Positions 31,462 through 41,127 of a stretch of DNA of 64,000 bases are shown here, in pieces. The position numbers and the translations under genes are program-made. Under the pieces are notes generated by a model, which saw nothing but the letters and a program-made list of their open reading frames with translations, made no database searches and was not told the origin of the DNA. The first letter of the stretch is position 1. Every line of letters begins with the position of its first letter. Source of the stretch: Kofleriaceae bacterium (GTDB lineage: Bacteria > Myxococcota_A > Polyangia > Haliangiales > Haliangiaceae); NCBI GenBank assembly GCA_018057825.1, contig JAGPCY010000021.1, positions 1-64,000 on the forward strand. The letters are read 5' to 3'.

Positions 31462-34400
31462 TCACGGGAGAGCTTCCGGTTTCGGGGTCGCGAAGTCGAG
31501 AGAAGACGTCGGGGGCGCCGGGGTCGGCGGGCCGTCCGGCAGGCTCCGGCCCCGCCACAGGTAGTAGATCGGGGGGTAGACCAGCAGCTCGAGGACGAAG
31601 CTGGTGACCAAGCCACCGACCATCGGCGCGGCGACCCGCTTCATCAGGTCGGCGCCGGTCCCGATCGACCACATGATCGGCAGGAGGCCGAGCATGGCCG
31701 CACACACCGTCATGGCCTTGGGCCGGACCCGCTTGACCGCGCCATGGATGATCGCCTCGGTGAGGTCGCCCCGGGTCCGGAGCTGGCCGGCGCGCTGGCG
31801 CTCCTCGATCGACAGATCCAAGAACAGCAGCATGAACACGCCGGTCTCCGCGTCGAGGCCGAGCAGCGCGATCATCCCGACCCACACCGCGATCGACAGG
31901 TTGTAGTCGAGCAGGTACACCAGCCACAGGGCGCCGATCGCCGAGAACGGGACGGCCAGCATCACCAGGCCAGACTTGAAGACCGACTTGGTGTTCACGT
32001 ACAGGAGGAAGAAGATCAGGACCAGGGTCAGGGGCAGGACCAGCTTCAGGCGCTCCTTGACCCGCAGCATGTTCTCGTACTGGCCGCTCCACAGCATCGC
32101 GTACCCGGGCGGCAGCGTCACCGACGTCGCGACCGCCCGCTTGGCGCGCTGGACGTAGCTGCCGATGTCGACCTGGTCGGTGTCAAAGTCCACGTAGACG
32201 TAGCCGGCCAGCAGGCCGTTCTCGTCGCGGATCATCGCCGGCCCCTGGGTCAGGACGATGTCGGCGATCTCCTCCATCGGGATCTGGCCGCGCCCCCCCG
32301 GCAGCGGTAGCAAGACCCGCCGTAGCGCCGGCAGATCCTCGCGGTAGTCGCGCGCGTAGCGGACGTTGATGCCGTAGCGCTCCCGGCCCTCGATCGTCAC
32401 CGACTGGTTGTCGCCGCCGACCGCGGTCATGACCATCAGGTTGGCGTCGTCGATCGTGAGCCCGTAGCGCGCCAGGCGATCGCGCTTGAGCACGAAGTCG
32501 AGGAAGTAGCCGCCGGCGACGCGCTCGGCGAACGCGCCGCGGGTGCCCGGGACCTTGGCCAGGGTCGCCTCGACCTCCTTGGCGACCCGCTCGATCGTCG
32601 CCAGGTCAGCGCCGAGGATCTTGACCCCGACCGGCGTGCGGATGCCCGTCGACATCATGTCGAGCCGCCCCTTGATCGGCATGGTCCAGGCGTTCGAGAT
32701 GCCCGGGAGCTGCAGCGCCCGGTTCATCTCGTCCTCGAGCTGGCCGTGGCTGATGCGGTCATCCCAGAACGGCCGCAGCACCGACTTGACCCAGCCCGGC
32801 GCCCACGACGAGTACCAGCGCGGCCGGGTCCTCCACTGATCGCGTGGTCGTAGCACGATCGTGGTCTCCATCATCGTGAACGGCGCCGGATCGGTCGAGG
32901 TGGTGGCCCGGCCGGCCTTCCCGAAGACCCGCTCGACCTCGGGGAACGACCGCAGGATCTGGTCTTGCAACTGCAGCGCCCGCTGGGCCTCGGCCACGGA
33001 CATGCCCGGCTGCACCGCCGACGGCATGTACAGGATCGTCCCCTCGCGCAACGGCGGCATGAACTCGGAGCCGAGCCGCCGGTAGACCGGGATGGTCGAG
33101 GCCACCAGGCCGAGCGCGACCGCGATCGTCAGCCACGGGTGGCGCACCACGAACCGACACGGCCGCTCGTACAGCCAGTGCAGGACCCGGCTGATCGGGT
33201 GGCGCTCCTCGCTGCGGTAGCGCCCGACCACGATCGCCGTCGCCAGCCACGCCAGCCAACGTGGCCGGAAGCGATACGGATCGACCCGGGCGAACAGCAT
33301 CCGCAGCGCCGGGTCGAGGGTGATCGCCAAGACCGCGGCGATCGCCATCGTCAGGTTCTTGGAGAAGGCCAGCGGCTTGAACAGCCGGCCCTCCTGGTCG
33401 ACCAGCGTGAAGATCGGCAGGAACGCGGCGGCGATGACCAGGAGGGAGAAGAACACCCCCGGCCCGACCTCGGTGAGCGCGGCCAGCCGGACCTCGTGGA
33501 AGTCGCCGCGGCGGCCGCCGGCCTGCCAGTGGTAGATCTTGTTGTAGGCGTTCTCGACCTCGACGATCGCACCATCGACCAGCACCCCCGTCGAGATCGC
33601 GATGCCGGCCAGCGACATCAGGTTGGCGTTCATCCCCATGAGCTTCATCGGGATGAACGCGAGCCCGACGCTGATCGGGATCGTGATGATGGGCACCAGC
33701 GACGATGGGAAGTGCCAGAGGAACACCAGGATGATCATCGAGACGATCAACATCTCCTCGATCAACTTGGCCGTGACCGTATCGATCGCTTGCTCGATCA
33801 GCTCGGACCGATCGTAGGTCGTCACCACCTCGACCCCGGCGGGCAACGACGGCTGCAGCTCGGCCAGCCGGGCCTTGACCCGGGCGATCACCGCCAACGC
33901 GTTCTCGCCTTGCCGCATCACGACGATGCCGCCGACCACGTCGCCCTCGCCGTCGAGGTCCGCGATCCCGCGCCGCATCTCGGGGCCGAGCGCCACCTTG
34001 GCCACGTCCTTGATCTGCACCGGCGTGCCGCCCGCGGCGCGCAACGGCAGGGCCTCGATGTCGCGGATGGACTTGATGTAGCCCCGCCCGCGCACCATGT
34101 ACTCGCGGCCCGACAGCTCGATCAGCCGCCCCCCGACGTCGTCGTTGCCGGTGCGGACCGCGTCGACCACCGCGGCCAGCGGCAGGTTGTACGCCGCCAG
34201 GGCGTTGGGGTTGACCGTCACCTGGTACTGGCGCACCTGGCCACCAACGGTCGCGACCTCGGCGACGCCGGGCACCGCCTGGATCGCGTAGCGCAGGAAC
34301 CAGTCCTGGTACGAGCGCAGCTCGTCGGTGGCGTGGCGGCCGCTGCGGTCGACCAGCGCGTACTGGAACACCCACCCGACGCTGGTGGCGTCGGGCCCGA

Positions 34401-34782
34401 GCTCGACCTTGGCGCCAGCGGGCAGCTGCGGGGTGATCTTCGACAGGTACTCGAGGACCCGTGTCCGCGCCCAGTACGGCTCGGTGCCGTCGTCGAAGAT
34501 CACGTAGACGTAGCTGAACCCGAAGTCCGAGAACCCCCGCACGCTCTTGACCCGGGGCGCGCCGAGCAGCGCGGTGACGATCGGGTAGGTGACCTGATCC
34601 TCGATGATGTCGGGGCTGCGGTCCCAGCGAGCGTAGATGATGACCTGGGTGTCGGACAGGTCGGGCAAGGCGTCCTTGGGGATGGTCCGCATCGCCCACC
34701 ACGCGATCACCAGCCCGACCACCGCAGCCGCGATCACCAGGATGCGGTTGTGGGCCGACCAGCGGATGATCGACGTGATCAC
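31462..34782 (-). CDS. cusA: CusA/CzcA-family heavy-metal RND transporter
   Basis: This 1106-aa inner-membrane pump moves metal ions, probably Cu(I)/Ag(I), out through the CusBC channel using the proton gradient. Twelve membrane segments in two sets of six are visible, with large periplasmic loops. The proton-relay motif LVDGAIVEVEN places Asp403 and Glu410 where CusA has Asp405 and Glu412. RLDMMSTGIRTPVGV matches the methionine-containing segment of the Cu/Ag branch, favouring CusA over CzcA. The start overlaps the stop of cusB (ATGA). Sequence is intact and of usual length (about 1,050). Confidence 0.93.
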   Translation of the reverse strand: MITSIIRWSAHNRILVIAAAVVGLVIAWWAMRTIPKDALPDLSDTQVIIYARWDRSPDIIEDQVTYPIVTALLGAPRVKSVRGFSDFGFSYVYVIFDDGTEPYWARTRVLEYLSKITPQLPAGAKVELGPDATSVGWVFQYALVDRSGRHATDELRSYQDWFLRYAIQAVPGVAEVATVGGQVRQYQVTVNPNALAAYNLPLAAVVDAVRTGNDDVGGRLIELSGREYMVRGRGYIKSIRDIEALPLRAAGGTPVQIKDVAKVALGPEMRRGIADLDGEGDVVGGIVVMRQGENALAVIARVKARLAELQPSLPAGVEVVTTYDRSELIEQAIDTVTAKLIEEMLIVSMIILVFLWHFPSSLVPIITIPISVGLAFIPMKLMGMNANLMSLAGIAISTGVLVDGAIVEVENAYNKIYHWQAGGRRGDFHEVRLAALTEVGPGVFFSLLVIAAAFLPIFTLVDQEGRLFKPLAFSKNLTMAIAAVLAITLDPALRMLFARVDPYRFRPRWLAWLATAIVVGRYRSEERHPISRVLHWLYERPCRFVVRHPWLTIAVALGLVASTIPVYRRLGSEFMPPLREGTILYMPSAVQPGMSVAEAQRALQLQDQILRSFPEVERVFGKAGRATTSTDPAPFTMMETTIVLRPRDQWRTRPRWYSSWAPGWVKSVLRPFWDDRISHGQLEDEMNRALQLPGISNAWTMPIKGRLDMMSTGIRTPVGVKILGADLATIERVAKEVEATLAKVPGTRGAFAERVAGGYFLDFVLKRDRLARYGLTIDDANLMVMTAVGGDNQSVTIEGRERYGINVRYARDYREDLPALRRVLLPLPGGRGQIPMEEIADIVLTQGPAMIRDENGLLAGYVYVDFDTDQVDIGSYVQRAKRAVATSVTLPPGYAMLWSGQYENMLRVKERLKLVLPLTLVLIFFLLYVNTKSVFKSGLVMLAVPFSAIGALWLVYLLDYNLSIAVWVGMIALLGLDAETGVFMLLFLDLSIEERQRAGQLRTRGDLTEAIIHGAVKRVRPKAMTVCAAMLGLLPIMWSIGTGADLMKRVAAPMVGGLVTSFVLELLVYPPIYYLWRGRSLPDGPPTPAPPTSSLDFATPKPEALP

Positions 34783-36287
34783 GGCGCCGCCCCGGTCCCC
34801 GGCAGGACCTGGGCCCGCTCTGGGCCGGCGTCGGCGCCTGCCGCCAGGTCGGACAGCGACCCGCGCAGCCGCGACTCGGAGTCGATGAGGAAGTTGGCGC
34901 GCGTGACCACGCGCTCGTCGAGGCGGAGCCCGCGGGTGACCTCCACGATCGCGCCATCGCGCTGGCCGAGCTCGACCTGACGCGGCTCGAACCGGCCGCT
35001 GCCCTGGGCCACGAAGACGACCTGCGAGGTGCCCGAGTCGATGATGGCGTCGGCCGGCACGACCAGGGCGTCATGGGCCGCGGTCGACAAGACGACCTCG
35101 CCGAACATCTCGGGCCGCAGGTCGCCGCTCGGGTTGGCGAAGCTGAGGCGGACCTTGATCGTGCGGGTCTGGGGGTCGAGCATGGGGGCGAGGAAGGCGA
35201 CGGTGCCGGCGAAGCTCCGGCCGGGGTAGGCGGTCAGCGTCAGCGTCGCCGACACCCCGACCGCGACCTGGCGGAGCTCGGCCTCGTAGACGTCGGCGAT
35301 CACCCACACCGAGCTCAGGTCCACGATCTCGTAGGGCATGGCGCCGGCTTCGAGCTTCATGCCCTCGACGACGTCCTTCTTGGTGACGACGCCGCTGGCC
35401 GGCGAGTAAAAGGTCACGGCCCGGATCGGCCGGCCAGTGGTCTCGAGCTTTCGCAGCTCGCTGGCCGGGACGTCCCACAACGCCAGCCGGCGGCGGGCGG
35501 CGTCGATCAGGGCCTGCGCGGCGTCGTCGTTGCCGCCGCCGGCCAGGGCGCTCCGCGAGCGCAGCGCCAGCAGGTACTCCTCCTGGGCGGCCAGCAGGTC
35601 CGGACTGAACAGCGTGAACAGCGGATCGCCGCGCCGGACCCGCTGGCCGAGGTAGTTGACGAAGATCCGCTCGACGAACCCGGCGCTCTTGACGTTGACG
35701 TGACGGACCCGGGTCTCATCGATCGCGATCCGCCCGACCACGCGAAGCTGCCCGCCGATGCGCGCGCGCTCGACCGGCGCCGTCCGCAGGCCGATCAACT
35801 GCTGGCGCCCCGGATCGATGTCGATCGGCGCCAGGCCGGCGACGGGGGGCCCGGCCGCCAGCTCGTCCTGATACACCGGCAGGTAGTCCATCCCCATCTC
35901 GTCCTTGCGCGGCGTCGGCGAGATCACCGACGGATCCATCGGCGAGCGATACCCGACGACCTGCCGGGGCCCAGCCGGAGGCGCCGCGGCCGGGGCCGGC
36001 GCGGCCTCGACCTGCTCGAGGGCCATGCCACAGATCGGACAGTCGCCGGGATGGTCCTGGACGATCGTCGGGTGCATCGGGCACGAGTAGGTGGTCGGGT
36101 GCGCCCCGGCGTGTCCGCCGGGCGCGGCCGCGCCGCTCACCAGGCGCATCCCGACCGCGCCGACCACCATCCCGGCGAGGACGAGCGACACCGCGAGCCC
36201 AGCGCTGACCCGGCGACGTGGCGGCGACGGCGGCGGGGACGGCGACGGGGGCGTGGGCTCGAGCTCGGGCGGCGTCGCGGTGGTCAT
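34779..36287 (-). CDS. cusB: CusB-like membrane-fusion protein with heavy-metal-binding domains
   Basis: The 502-aa periplasmic adaptor links the RND pump to the outer-membrane channel. After one N-terminal membrane segment (about 27-50) comes a heavy-metal-binding motif, Tyr67-S-C-P-M-H-P to C83-PICGM88, then a second degenerate one (YRSPMDPS to KDEMGMDYLPVY, 113-139) without cysteines. Barrel-sandwich, alpha-hairpin and beta-barrel adaptor domains follow (SPASGVVTKKDVVEGMKLEAG near 290). Fused YSCPMHP modules are typical of Cu/Ag adaptors. It starts one base after the channel gene ends. Confidence 0.92.
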   Translation of the reverse strand: MTTATPPELEPTPPSPSPPPSPPRRRVSAGLAVSLVLAGMVVGAVGMRLVSGAAAPGGHAGAHPTTYSCPMHPTIVQDHPGDCPICGMALEQVEAAPAPAAAPPAGPRQVVGYRSPMDPSVISPTPRKDEMGMDYLPVYQDELAAGPPVAGLAPIDIDPGRQQLIGLRTAPVERARIGGQLRVVGRIAIDETRVRHVNVKSAGFVERIFVNYLGQRVRRGDPLFTLFSPDLLAAQEEYLLALRSRSALAGGGNDDAAQALIDAARRRLALWDVPASELRKLETTGRPIRAVTFYSPASGVVTKKDVVEGMKLEAGAMPYEIVDLSSVWVIADVYEAELRQVAVGVSATLTLTAYPGRSFAGTVAFLAPMLDPQTRTIKVRLSFANPSGDLRPEMFGEVVLSTAAHDALVVPADAIIDSGTSQVVFVAQGSGRFEPRQVELGQRDGAIVEVTRGLRLDERVVTRANFLIDSESRLRGSLSDLAAGADAGPERAQVLPGTGAAP

Positions 36288-36288
36288 G

Positions 36289-37728
36289 TCACATGCCTCC
36301 CATGCCCGCCGACGTCGCGGCGGGGGTGGACGGAGCGTCCCCGGCCCCGGGCGCGGCCGTGGCCCGCGGTCCCCCCGCGGTCGGCATCGCCGGGCTGGTC
36401 ATCGCCGGGCTGGTCATGGCCGCGGGCTCGACCGACGCGTCGTCGGTCAGGCTCAGCTCCCGCAGCGAGATGTCTAGGCGCGCGGCGGCGGCCAGCGCGC
36501 CCAGGTAGGCGTCGTGATCGCTCAGCGTCCCGGCCGACGCCTCGATCACCGTGACCAGTGAGGCCTTGCCGACCTGGTACTGCGCGAGCGCGCTGTCGGC
36601 CGCGGCCTGGGACAGCGCGAGCAGGCCGTCGCTGTAGGTCGCGAGGATCTCGGCGAGCGCGCGCCGGGCCGCCAGCCGGTCGAGGATCCGCTGGCGCAAG
36701 ACCGCGGTCACGGCCTCGGCCTCCAGCCGGGCCGCGACCTCGCGGGCCCGCGCCGCGACCACCGCCGGCCGTTGCTTGCGGGCCGCGAAGATCGGCAGGG
36801 GGCCCGCGACCGAGACCTGCCACATGGGCGGCAGGTCGAGACCGCGCACCATGACCCCCGCGCCGACCGTGAGATCGGGATAGCGGGCCTTGCCGGCCAG
36901 GGCCACCGCCCGAGCGGCGGTCGTGACGGCGGTGCGGGCCGCGGCCAGCTCGGGGCTGCGCGCCAGGGCATCGTCGATCACCTCGACGGGGTCGAGCGCC
37001 GGCAGCGCCGGCCCGTCGGCGAGGCGACCGGGCGTCGAGATCGGCTGCCCCAGCGGTCGCGCGCGGAGTCGGTTCAGCGCGTGCAGCGCCTGGGCGTCCT
37101 CGCTGGCCAGCGCCAGCCGCCGCTGGCCAAGGCGCTGCTCCTCGAGGCGCACCCGCAACACGTCGGCCTGGCTGCCCTGGCCGGCGGCGTAAGCCAGGCG
37201 GGCGATCTCCGACGCGCGCGCCCACAGCGACGCCTGCCGTTCGAGGAGCGCCTGGCGCTCGCGGACCACGCGCAGGCGCAGGTAGCCGCGCTCGACCTCG
37301 GCGATGGTCGAGAGCCGGAGGCGCTGCACCACGGTCGCGGCCTGGTCGACCTCGCCCTGGGCCAGCGCGGTCCGCAGCCCGCGCTTGCCGGGCCACGGCA
37401 GGGTCTGCGACACCGCGATCGACGCGTAGCTCCCCTCCATCGAGCCGATCTCGATCGACGTGAAGCCGTCGTTCTGCACCGCGAGCTGGAGCGTCGGATC
37501 GGGCAGCGCGCCGGCCACGGGGACCAGCGCCCGGGCGGCCTCGACGGCGGCGACGCTGGCACCGAGCTCCGGCCGCGCGGCCAGGCTCTCCGCGATCAGC
37601 CCGGCCAGCACCGGGTCGTCCGGCCGCGCCAGCGCCGCGACGTCGGCGTGCGCGCCGCGACCGGCTAACACCGCGGCGGCGGCGGTCAGGATCCCGAGGG
37701 AGGTGGCGCGACGCATGGCCCGGCTCAC
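36289..37728 (-). CDS. cusC: CusC/TolC-family outer-membrane efflux protein
   Basis: This 479-aa outer-membrane factor has a signal peptide ending AHA and the two repeated helical halves of the TolC family (VAVQNDGF, PWPGKRGL, then GPLPIFAARKQRPAVVAARA). The GTG at 37728 overlaps the upstream stop (GTGA); an ATG at 37716 is an alternative. The C-terminal 60 residues are unusually rich in methionine (repeats of AMTSPAM, ending GMGGM), a pattern found in copper-binding regions and not normal for TolC proteins. Confidence 0.9.
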   Translation of the reverse strand: MSRAMRRATSLGILTAAAAVLAGRGAHADVAALARPDDPVLAGLIAESLAARPELGASVAAVEAARALVPVAGALPDPTLQLAVQNDGFTSIEIGSMEGSYASIAVSQTLPWPGKRGLRTALAQGEVDQAATVVQRLRLSTIAEVERGYLRLRVVRERQALLERQASLWARASEIARLAYAAGQGSQADVLRVRLEEQRLGQRRLALASEDAQALHALNRLRARPLGQPISTPGRLADGPALPALDPVEVIDDALARSPELAAARTAVTTAARAVALAGKARYPDLTVGAGVMVRGLDLPPMWQVSVAGPLPIFAARKQRPAVVAARAREVAARLEAEAVTAVLRQRILDRLAARRALAEILATYSDGLLALSQAAADSALAQYQVGKASLVTVIEASAGTLSDHDAYLGALAAAARLDISLRELSLTDDASVEPAAMTSPAMTSPAMPTAGGPRATAAPGAGDAPSTPAATSAGMGGM

Positions 37729-38084
37729 CGCACCGCGATCTCGCCGGCGATCATGTCCATCGCGCACGCGAAGCGGATCGGCCCCGGCTTGCTCGGGGTC
37801 AGCTCGATGGTCACCGCTTGGCCGAGTGGCAGCGGCCGCTCGATGCCAAGGTCCTTGATGACGATCTCGGTCGCGCACGTGCGCTCGACCTTGCGCGTGA
37901 CGACCAGGGTCAAGGGCTTGCCGACCTGGGCCGGGATCGTCCGCGGCTCGAAGCCGCGGGCGGTGACCGCGATCGCGACCGGACCATCGGCGGGCGGCGA
38001 CGCCCCACTCGAGCAGGCCGCGGCCACCAGGGCCACGAGCGAGAGCAGACCAGGGCGCCACGGGTGCGCGAACATGACCGACAT
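37725..38084 (-). CDS. Cupredoxin-like lipoprotein of copper operon
   Basis: This 119-aa lipoprotein (lipobox AAAC, Cys24) has a single cupredoxin-type beta sandwich. Cys70 in RTCATEIVI and the C-terminal FACAMDMIAGEI, with Cys107, Met109 and Met111, are the likely Cu(I) ligands. Small proteins of this kind accompany Cus pumps and may hand copper to them or buffer it. ATG codons lie at 38084 and 38075. The predicted sigma-54 start point lies within two or three bases of the first, so the message would be nearly leaderless and the second may be used. Confidence 0.82.
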   Translation of the reverse strand: MSVMFAHPWRPGLLSLVALVAAACSSGASPPADGPVAIAVTARGFEPRTIPAQVGKPLTLVVTRKVERTCATEIVIKDLGIERPLPLGQAVTIELTPSKPGPIRFACAMDMIAGEIAVR

Positions 38085-38096
38085 GGCCCTCGGTTT

Positions 38097-38113
38097 TGCA
38101 TGCCTCGGGCCAA
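38097..38113 (-). promoter_or_regulatory. Sigma-54-type -24/-12 promoter of copper operon
   Basis: Read on the minus strand the site is TTGGCCCGAGGCATGCA. Against the sigma-54 consensus YTGGCACGRNNNTTGCW it matches 12 of 14 defined positions, including the GG at -24 and GC at -12 with correct spacing. It would start transcription near 38086, just before the cupredoxin gene. An NtrC-family activator is encoded 130 bases upstream. Confidence 0.65.
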
Positions 38114-38197
38114 CCGCTCGGCGGTCCCGGGCCGGCCGCGACTCGCGCGATCCCGCCCGAGGCCACCCGCCGGCGCGTCCGCGGTCGCTTGGCTGGA

Positions 38198-38208
38198 TCA
38201 CAGTGTGA
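38198..38208 (-). promoter_or_regulatory. Palindrome, candidate activator-binding site
   Basis: The 11-base perfect palindrome TCACAGTGTGA stands out in a GC-rich intergenic region. Its centre is about 117 bases upstream of the start point predicted for the copper operon, the normal distance for an NtrC-type upstream activating site. The assignment to the adjacent response regulator is inferred. Confidence 0.5.
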
Positions 38209-38244
38209 CCGTGGCGGTTACGGGCCCCGAGCGCAGAGGCTGGC

Positions 38245-39645
38245 TCACGGACGCGGCTTGAAGTCCTCCGACCGGACGCCATAGCGCTTGAGCAAGCGGT
38301 GCAGGCTCTCGCGCTCGACCCCGGCCCGCCGCGCCGCCTCGGTGACATTGCCGCCCAGCTCCTGCATGAGCGCGATCAGGTACTCGCGGGAGGCTCGGTC
38401 CCGCGCGAGGTCCACGACCTCGCGGTAGCTGAGCTGGGCCTCGGTCCCACGGGTCACCCGCGGCCGAAGCACGGCGCTGACCTCCTCGGGCAGGGCCTCG
38501 AGCTCGATGCGGGGACCGTCGGTCACCGCGATGGCTCGCTCGACGGCGTTCTCGAGCTCGCGGACGTTGCCCGGCCACGGGTAGCGGACCAGGGCGGTCA
38601 GCGCCTCCGGGGTGAAGCCCTGGGGGGCCGTGGCCAGGCGGGCACCGTGGCGCTCGAGCAGCACCGCCGCGAGCGCCGGGATGTCCTCCGGCCGTGCCCT
38701 CAGGGGCGGGAGCGGGAGGTGCAGGACGTTCAGCCGGTAGAAGAGATCCTCGCGAAACCGACCGGCGGCGACCGCGGCCCGCAACTCGACGTTGGTCGCC
38801 GCGATCACCCGGACATCGATCGCGCGCTCGGCGGTGGCGCCGACGCGCCGCACCCGCCGCTCCTGCAGGGCGCGGTTGAGCTTCACCTGCATCGCCAGCG
38901 GCAGCTCGGCGATCTCGTCGAGGAAGATCGAGCCGCCGTCGGCCTCCTCGAACAGGCCGCGGTGGTCGGTGGCGGCGCCGGTGAAGCTGCCGCGCACGTG
39001 GCCGAACAGCTCGCTCTCGAGCAGCGCCTCGGGGATCGCGCCGCAGTTGACGGCGACGAACCGGGCCGCGGCCCGCGCTCCCGAGGCGTGGACCGCGCGC
39101 GCCACCACCTCCTTGCCGGTGCCGCTCTCGCCGGTGATCAGCACGGTGGCGTCGCTGGTCGACGCGCGCTGCACCAGCCCGAGCACCGGGCCCATCGCCG
39201 GGCTGCGCGCGACCAGGTTGTCGATGCGGCGGATCCCGTCGAGGGCGCGCTTGAGATCGCGGGCCTGCTGGCGCAGCCGGCGCCGCTCGACGGCGCGCTC
39301 GATCACCAGCACCGCCTCGTCGGGTTCGAACGGCTTGGCCAGGTAGTCGTAGGCACCCTGGCGGATCGCGTCGACCGCCGCCGGCACGCTGGCGAACGCG
39401 GTCATCAGCACCACCTCGGCGTCGGGATCGTGGGCCCGGGCCGCGCGCAGGACCTCGAGGCCGTCGGCGCCCGGCATGCGGATGTCGGTCACCACGACGT
39501 CGAAGTCGCCGGCGGCGATCAGCGCCAGCGCCCGGGCGCCGTCGGCGGCGGTGGTGACGTCGAAGCGGTCGGCCGGCAGCAGCCGGCGGAACAGCTTGGT
39601 GAAGTTCTCCTTGTCGTCGACGACCAGGACCCGGGCGGTGGTCAT
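38245..39645 (-). CDS. NtrC-family sigma-54-activating response regulator
   Basis: The 466-aa protein has a receiver domain with phosphorylation site Asp54 (VVVTD), an AAA+ domain with Walker A GESGTGK at 172-178, Walker [10 protein letters not shown], and the sigma-54 contact loop as GSFTGA (219-224, usually GAFTGA). A Fis-type helix-turn-helix lies at about 425-460 ([20 protein letters not shown]). When phosphorylated it should open sigma-54 promoters from upstream sites. It overlaps the histidine kinase gene by four bases and lies directly upstream of the copper operon, whose promoter has sigma-54 form. Confidence 0.95.
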   Translation of the reverse strand: MTTARVLVVDDKENFTKLFRRLLPADRFDVTTAADGARALALIAAGDFDVVVTDIRMPGADGLEVLRAARAHDPDAEVVLMTAFASVPAAVDAIRQGAYDYLAKPFEPDEAVLVIERAVERRRLRQQARDLKRALDGIRRIDNLVARSPAMGPVLGLVQRASTSDATVLITGESGTGKEVVARAVHASGARAAARFVAVNCGAIPEALLESELFGHVRGSFTGAATDHRGLFEEADGGSIFLDEIAELPLAMQVKLNRALQERRVRRVGATAERAIDVRVIAATNVELRAAVAAGRFREDLFYRLNVLHLPLPPLRARPEDIPALAAVLLERHGARLATAPQGFTPEALTALVRYPWPGNVRELENAVERAIAVTDGPRIELEALPEEVSAVLRPRVTRGTEAQLSYREVVDLARDRASREYLIALMQELGGNVTEAARRAGVERESLHRLLKRYGVRSEDFKPRP

Positions 39646-41111
39646 GACGCCCCCGGAGCCGCGCACGGCACGGTCATGCGGGCGACCATGCCGCCGCCGT
39701 CGCGCGGCCGCAGCGCGACGTCGCCGCCGTGGGCCCGGGCCAGCGAGCGGGCGATCGCCAGCCCCAGGCCGTGGCCGCGAGGCCGGGTGGTGAAGAACGG
39801 CTCGAACACCCGCGGCAACGCCTCGGCCGGGACCCCGGGGCCGCGGTCGGCGATCGTGACCGCGACGTCGGCGCCGTCGCGGAGCCAGGCGACCTCGACG
39901 GTCGCCGCCGCGGCGGCCGGTTCGCGCGCCGCCGCGACCGCGTTGCCGAGCAGGTTGTGCACCACCTGCCGCAGCTTGCGCTCGTCCCCGACGATGGTCA
40001 CCGGCGGCCCGCCGTGGACCGTGATCGCGACCCCCTCGGACTGGCCGCTGTCGGCGAGGCGCTCGACGGCGTCGGTCATCAGGCCGGCCAGCTCGACCTC
40101 GGCCCGCTCGACCACCACCGGGCGCGCCAGCTCGAGCAGCCCGGCGACGATCGCCTTGCACTGCCGGATCTCGTCCTCGATGATCCGCAGCTCCTCGCGG
40201 TCGCCGTCGGTGCGGCGCAGGAGCTGGACGTAGCCGAGCATGACACCGAGCGGGTTGTTGATCTCGTGCGCGACCCCCGACGCCACCTGACCGATCGACG
40301 CCAGCCGGCTGGCCTCGACCAGCGCCGCTTGCCGGGCCGCCAGATCGGCGGCCATGCGGTCGAACGCCTGCGACAGCCTGGCCAGCTCGTCGTTGCCGGC
40401 CAGCCCGATCCGGGCCTCGAGCTCGCCGGCGCCCAGCCGCTCGGCGCCGCGGGTCAGCGCCGCCACCGGCCGCGAGATCGAGCGCAACAGGTAGCCGCCG
40501 ACCGCGATCGCCAGCACGATCGCCAGCGCGAAGCAGGCGACGACCACGATCCGGGCCCGGGCCCGGATGCCCTCGGCGCGCGCGCCGGCCGCGTCGCTGG
40601 CGCGCTCCAGGGTCCGGTTCAGCTCGCCGTTGATCGCCACCACCCGCTCGACCGGCGCCTCGGTCCGCGCGTGCAGCTCGCGCATCCGGTCGCGGGCCCC
40701 GGCGTAGATGGCCGGCAGCACCTCGGCGCGGAACCGGCGATCACTCTCGGCGATCAGCACCTCGATCTCGTCGGCCTGGGCGATCGGCCCGGGCCCGGTC
40801 ACCATCGCGCGCAGGTGCCGGGTGGCGGCGCGCGCCTCGGCCGCGACCTCCTGGTAGTGGGCGACGTGGGAGTCGTTCCACTCGAGGAGGCTGTGGGCCT
40901 GGTGGATGTACTGCTCGCGCGCCATCGCCGCCGCGTGGTGCCCGGCGTGCTTGGCGTGGTCGAGCCGTGCCACCTCGCGCTCGGCGCGGCCGATCTCGGC
41001 CAGCGACACCAGCATCACCGCCAGCGCCAGCCCGAACAGCAGCAGCACCGCGGCGAACGCGACCACGATCCGCGTGGCGGTGGTGCGCGGACGGCGCGAG
41101 CTGGAGGTCAT
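39642..41111 (-). CDS. Sensor histidine kinase with His-rich periplasmic segment
   Basis: The 489-aa kinase has two membrane segments (about 14-38 and 188-208) around a helical periplasmic domain. It then has a HAMP domain, a HisKA domain with His282 in GVAHEINNPLGV, and an ATP-binding domain with N, G1 and G2 boxes (NLLGNAV, DRGPGVP, GHGLGLA). Residues 52-85 hold eight histidines and a methionine (HAKHAGHH, YIHQAH, NDSHVAH), consistent with metal sensing. Together with the coupled regulator and copper operon this makes a Cu/Ag sensor probable, by inference. Confidence 0.93.
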   Translation of the reverse strand: MTSSSRRPRTTATRIVVAFAAVLLLFGLALAVMLVSLAEIGRAEREVARLDHAKHAGHHAAAMAREQYIHQAHSLLEWNDSHVAHYQEVAAEARAATRHLRAMVTGPGPIAQADEIEVLIAESDRRFRAEVLPAIYAGARDRMRELHARTEAPVERVVAINGELNRTLERASDAAGARAEGIRARARIVVVACFALAIVLAIAVGGYLLRSISRPVAALTRGAERLGAGELEARIGLAGNDELARLSQAFDRMAADLAARQAALVEASRLASIGQVASGVAHEINNPLGVMLGYVQLLRRTDGDREELRIIEDEIRQCKAIVAGLLELARPVVVERAEVELAGLMTDAVERLADSGQSEGVAITVHGGPPVTIVGDERKLRQVVHNLLGNAVAAAREPAAAAATVEVAWLRDGADVAVTIADRGPGVPAEALPRVFEPFFTTRPRGHGLGLAIARSLARAHGGDVALRPRDGGGMVARMTVPCAAPGAS

Positions 41112-41127
41112 GGCTGGCCGGCCACGA

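Noticed and set aside
31448-31462. Earlier start (ATG 31462) for the multicopper oxidase
   Set aside because: It overlaps the RND stop as TGATG and cannot be excluded, but GGAGG directly before ATG 31447 and a compact lipoprotein signal favour the later start.
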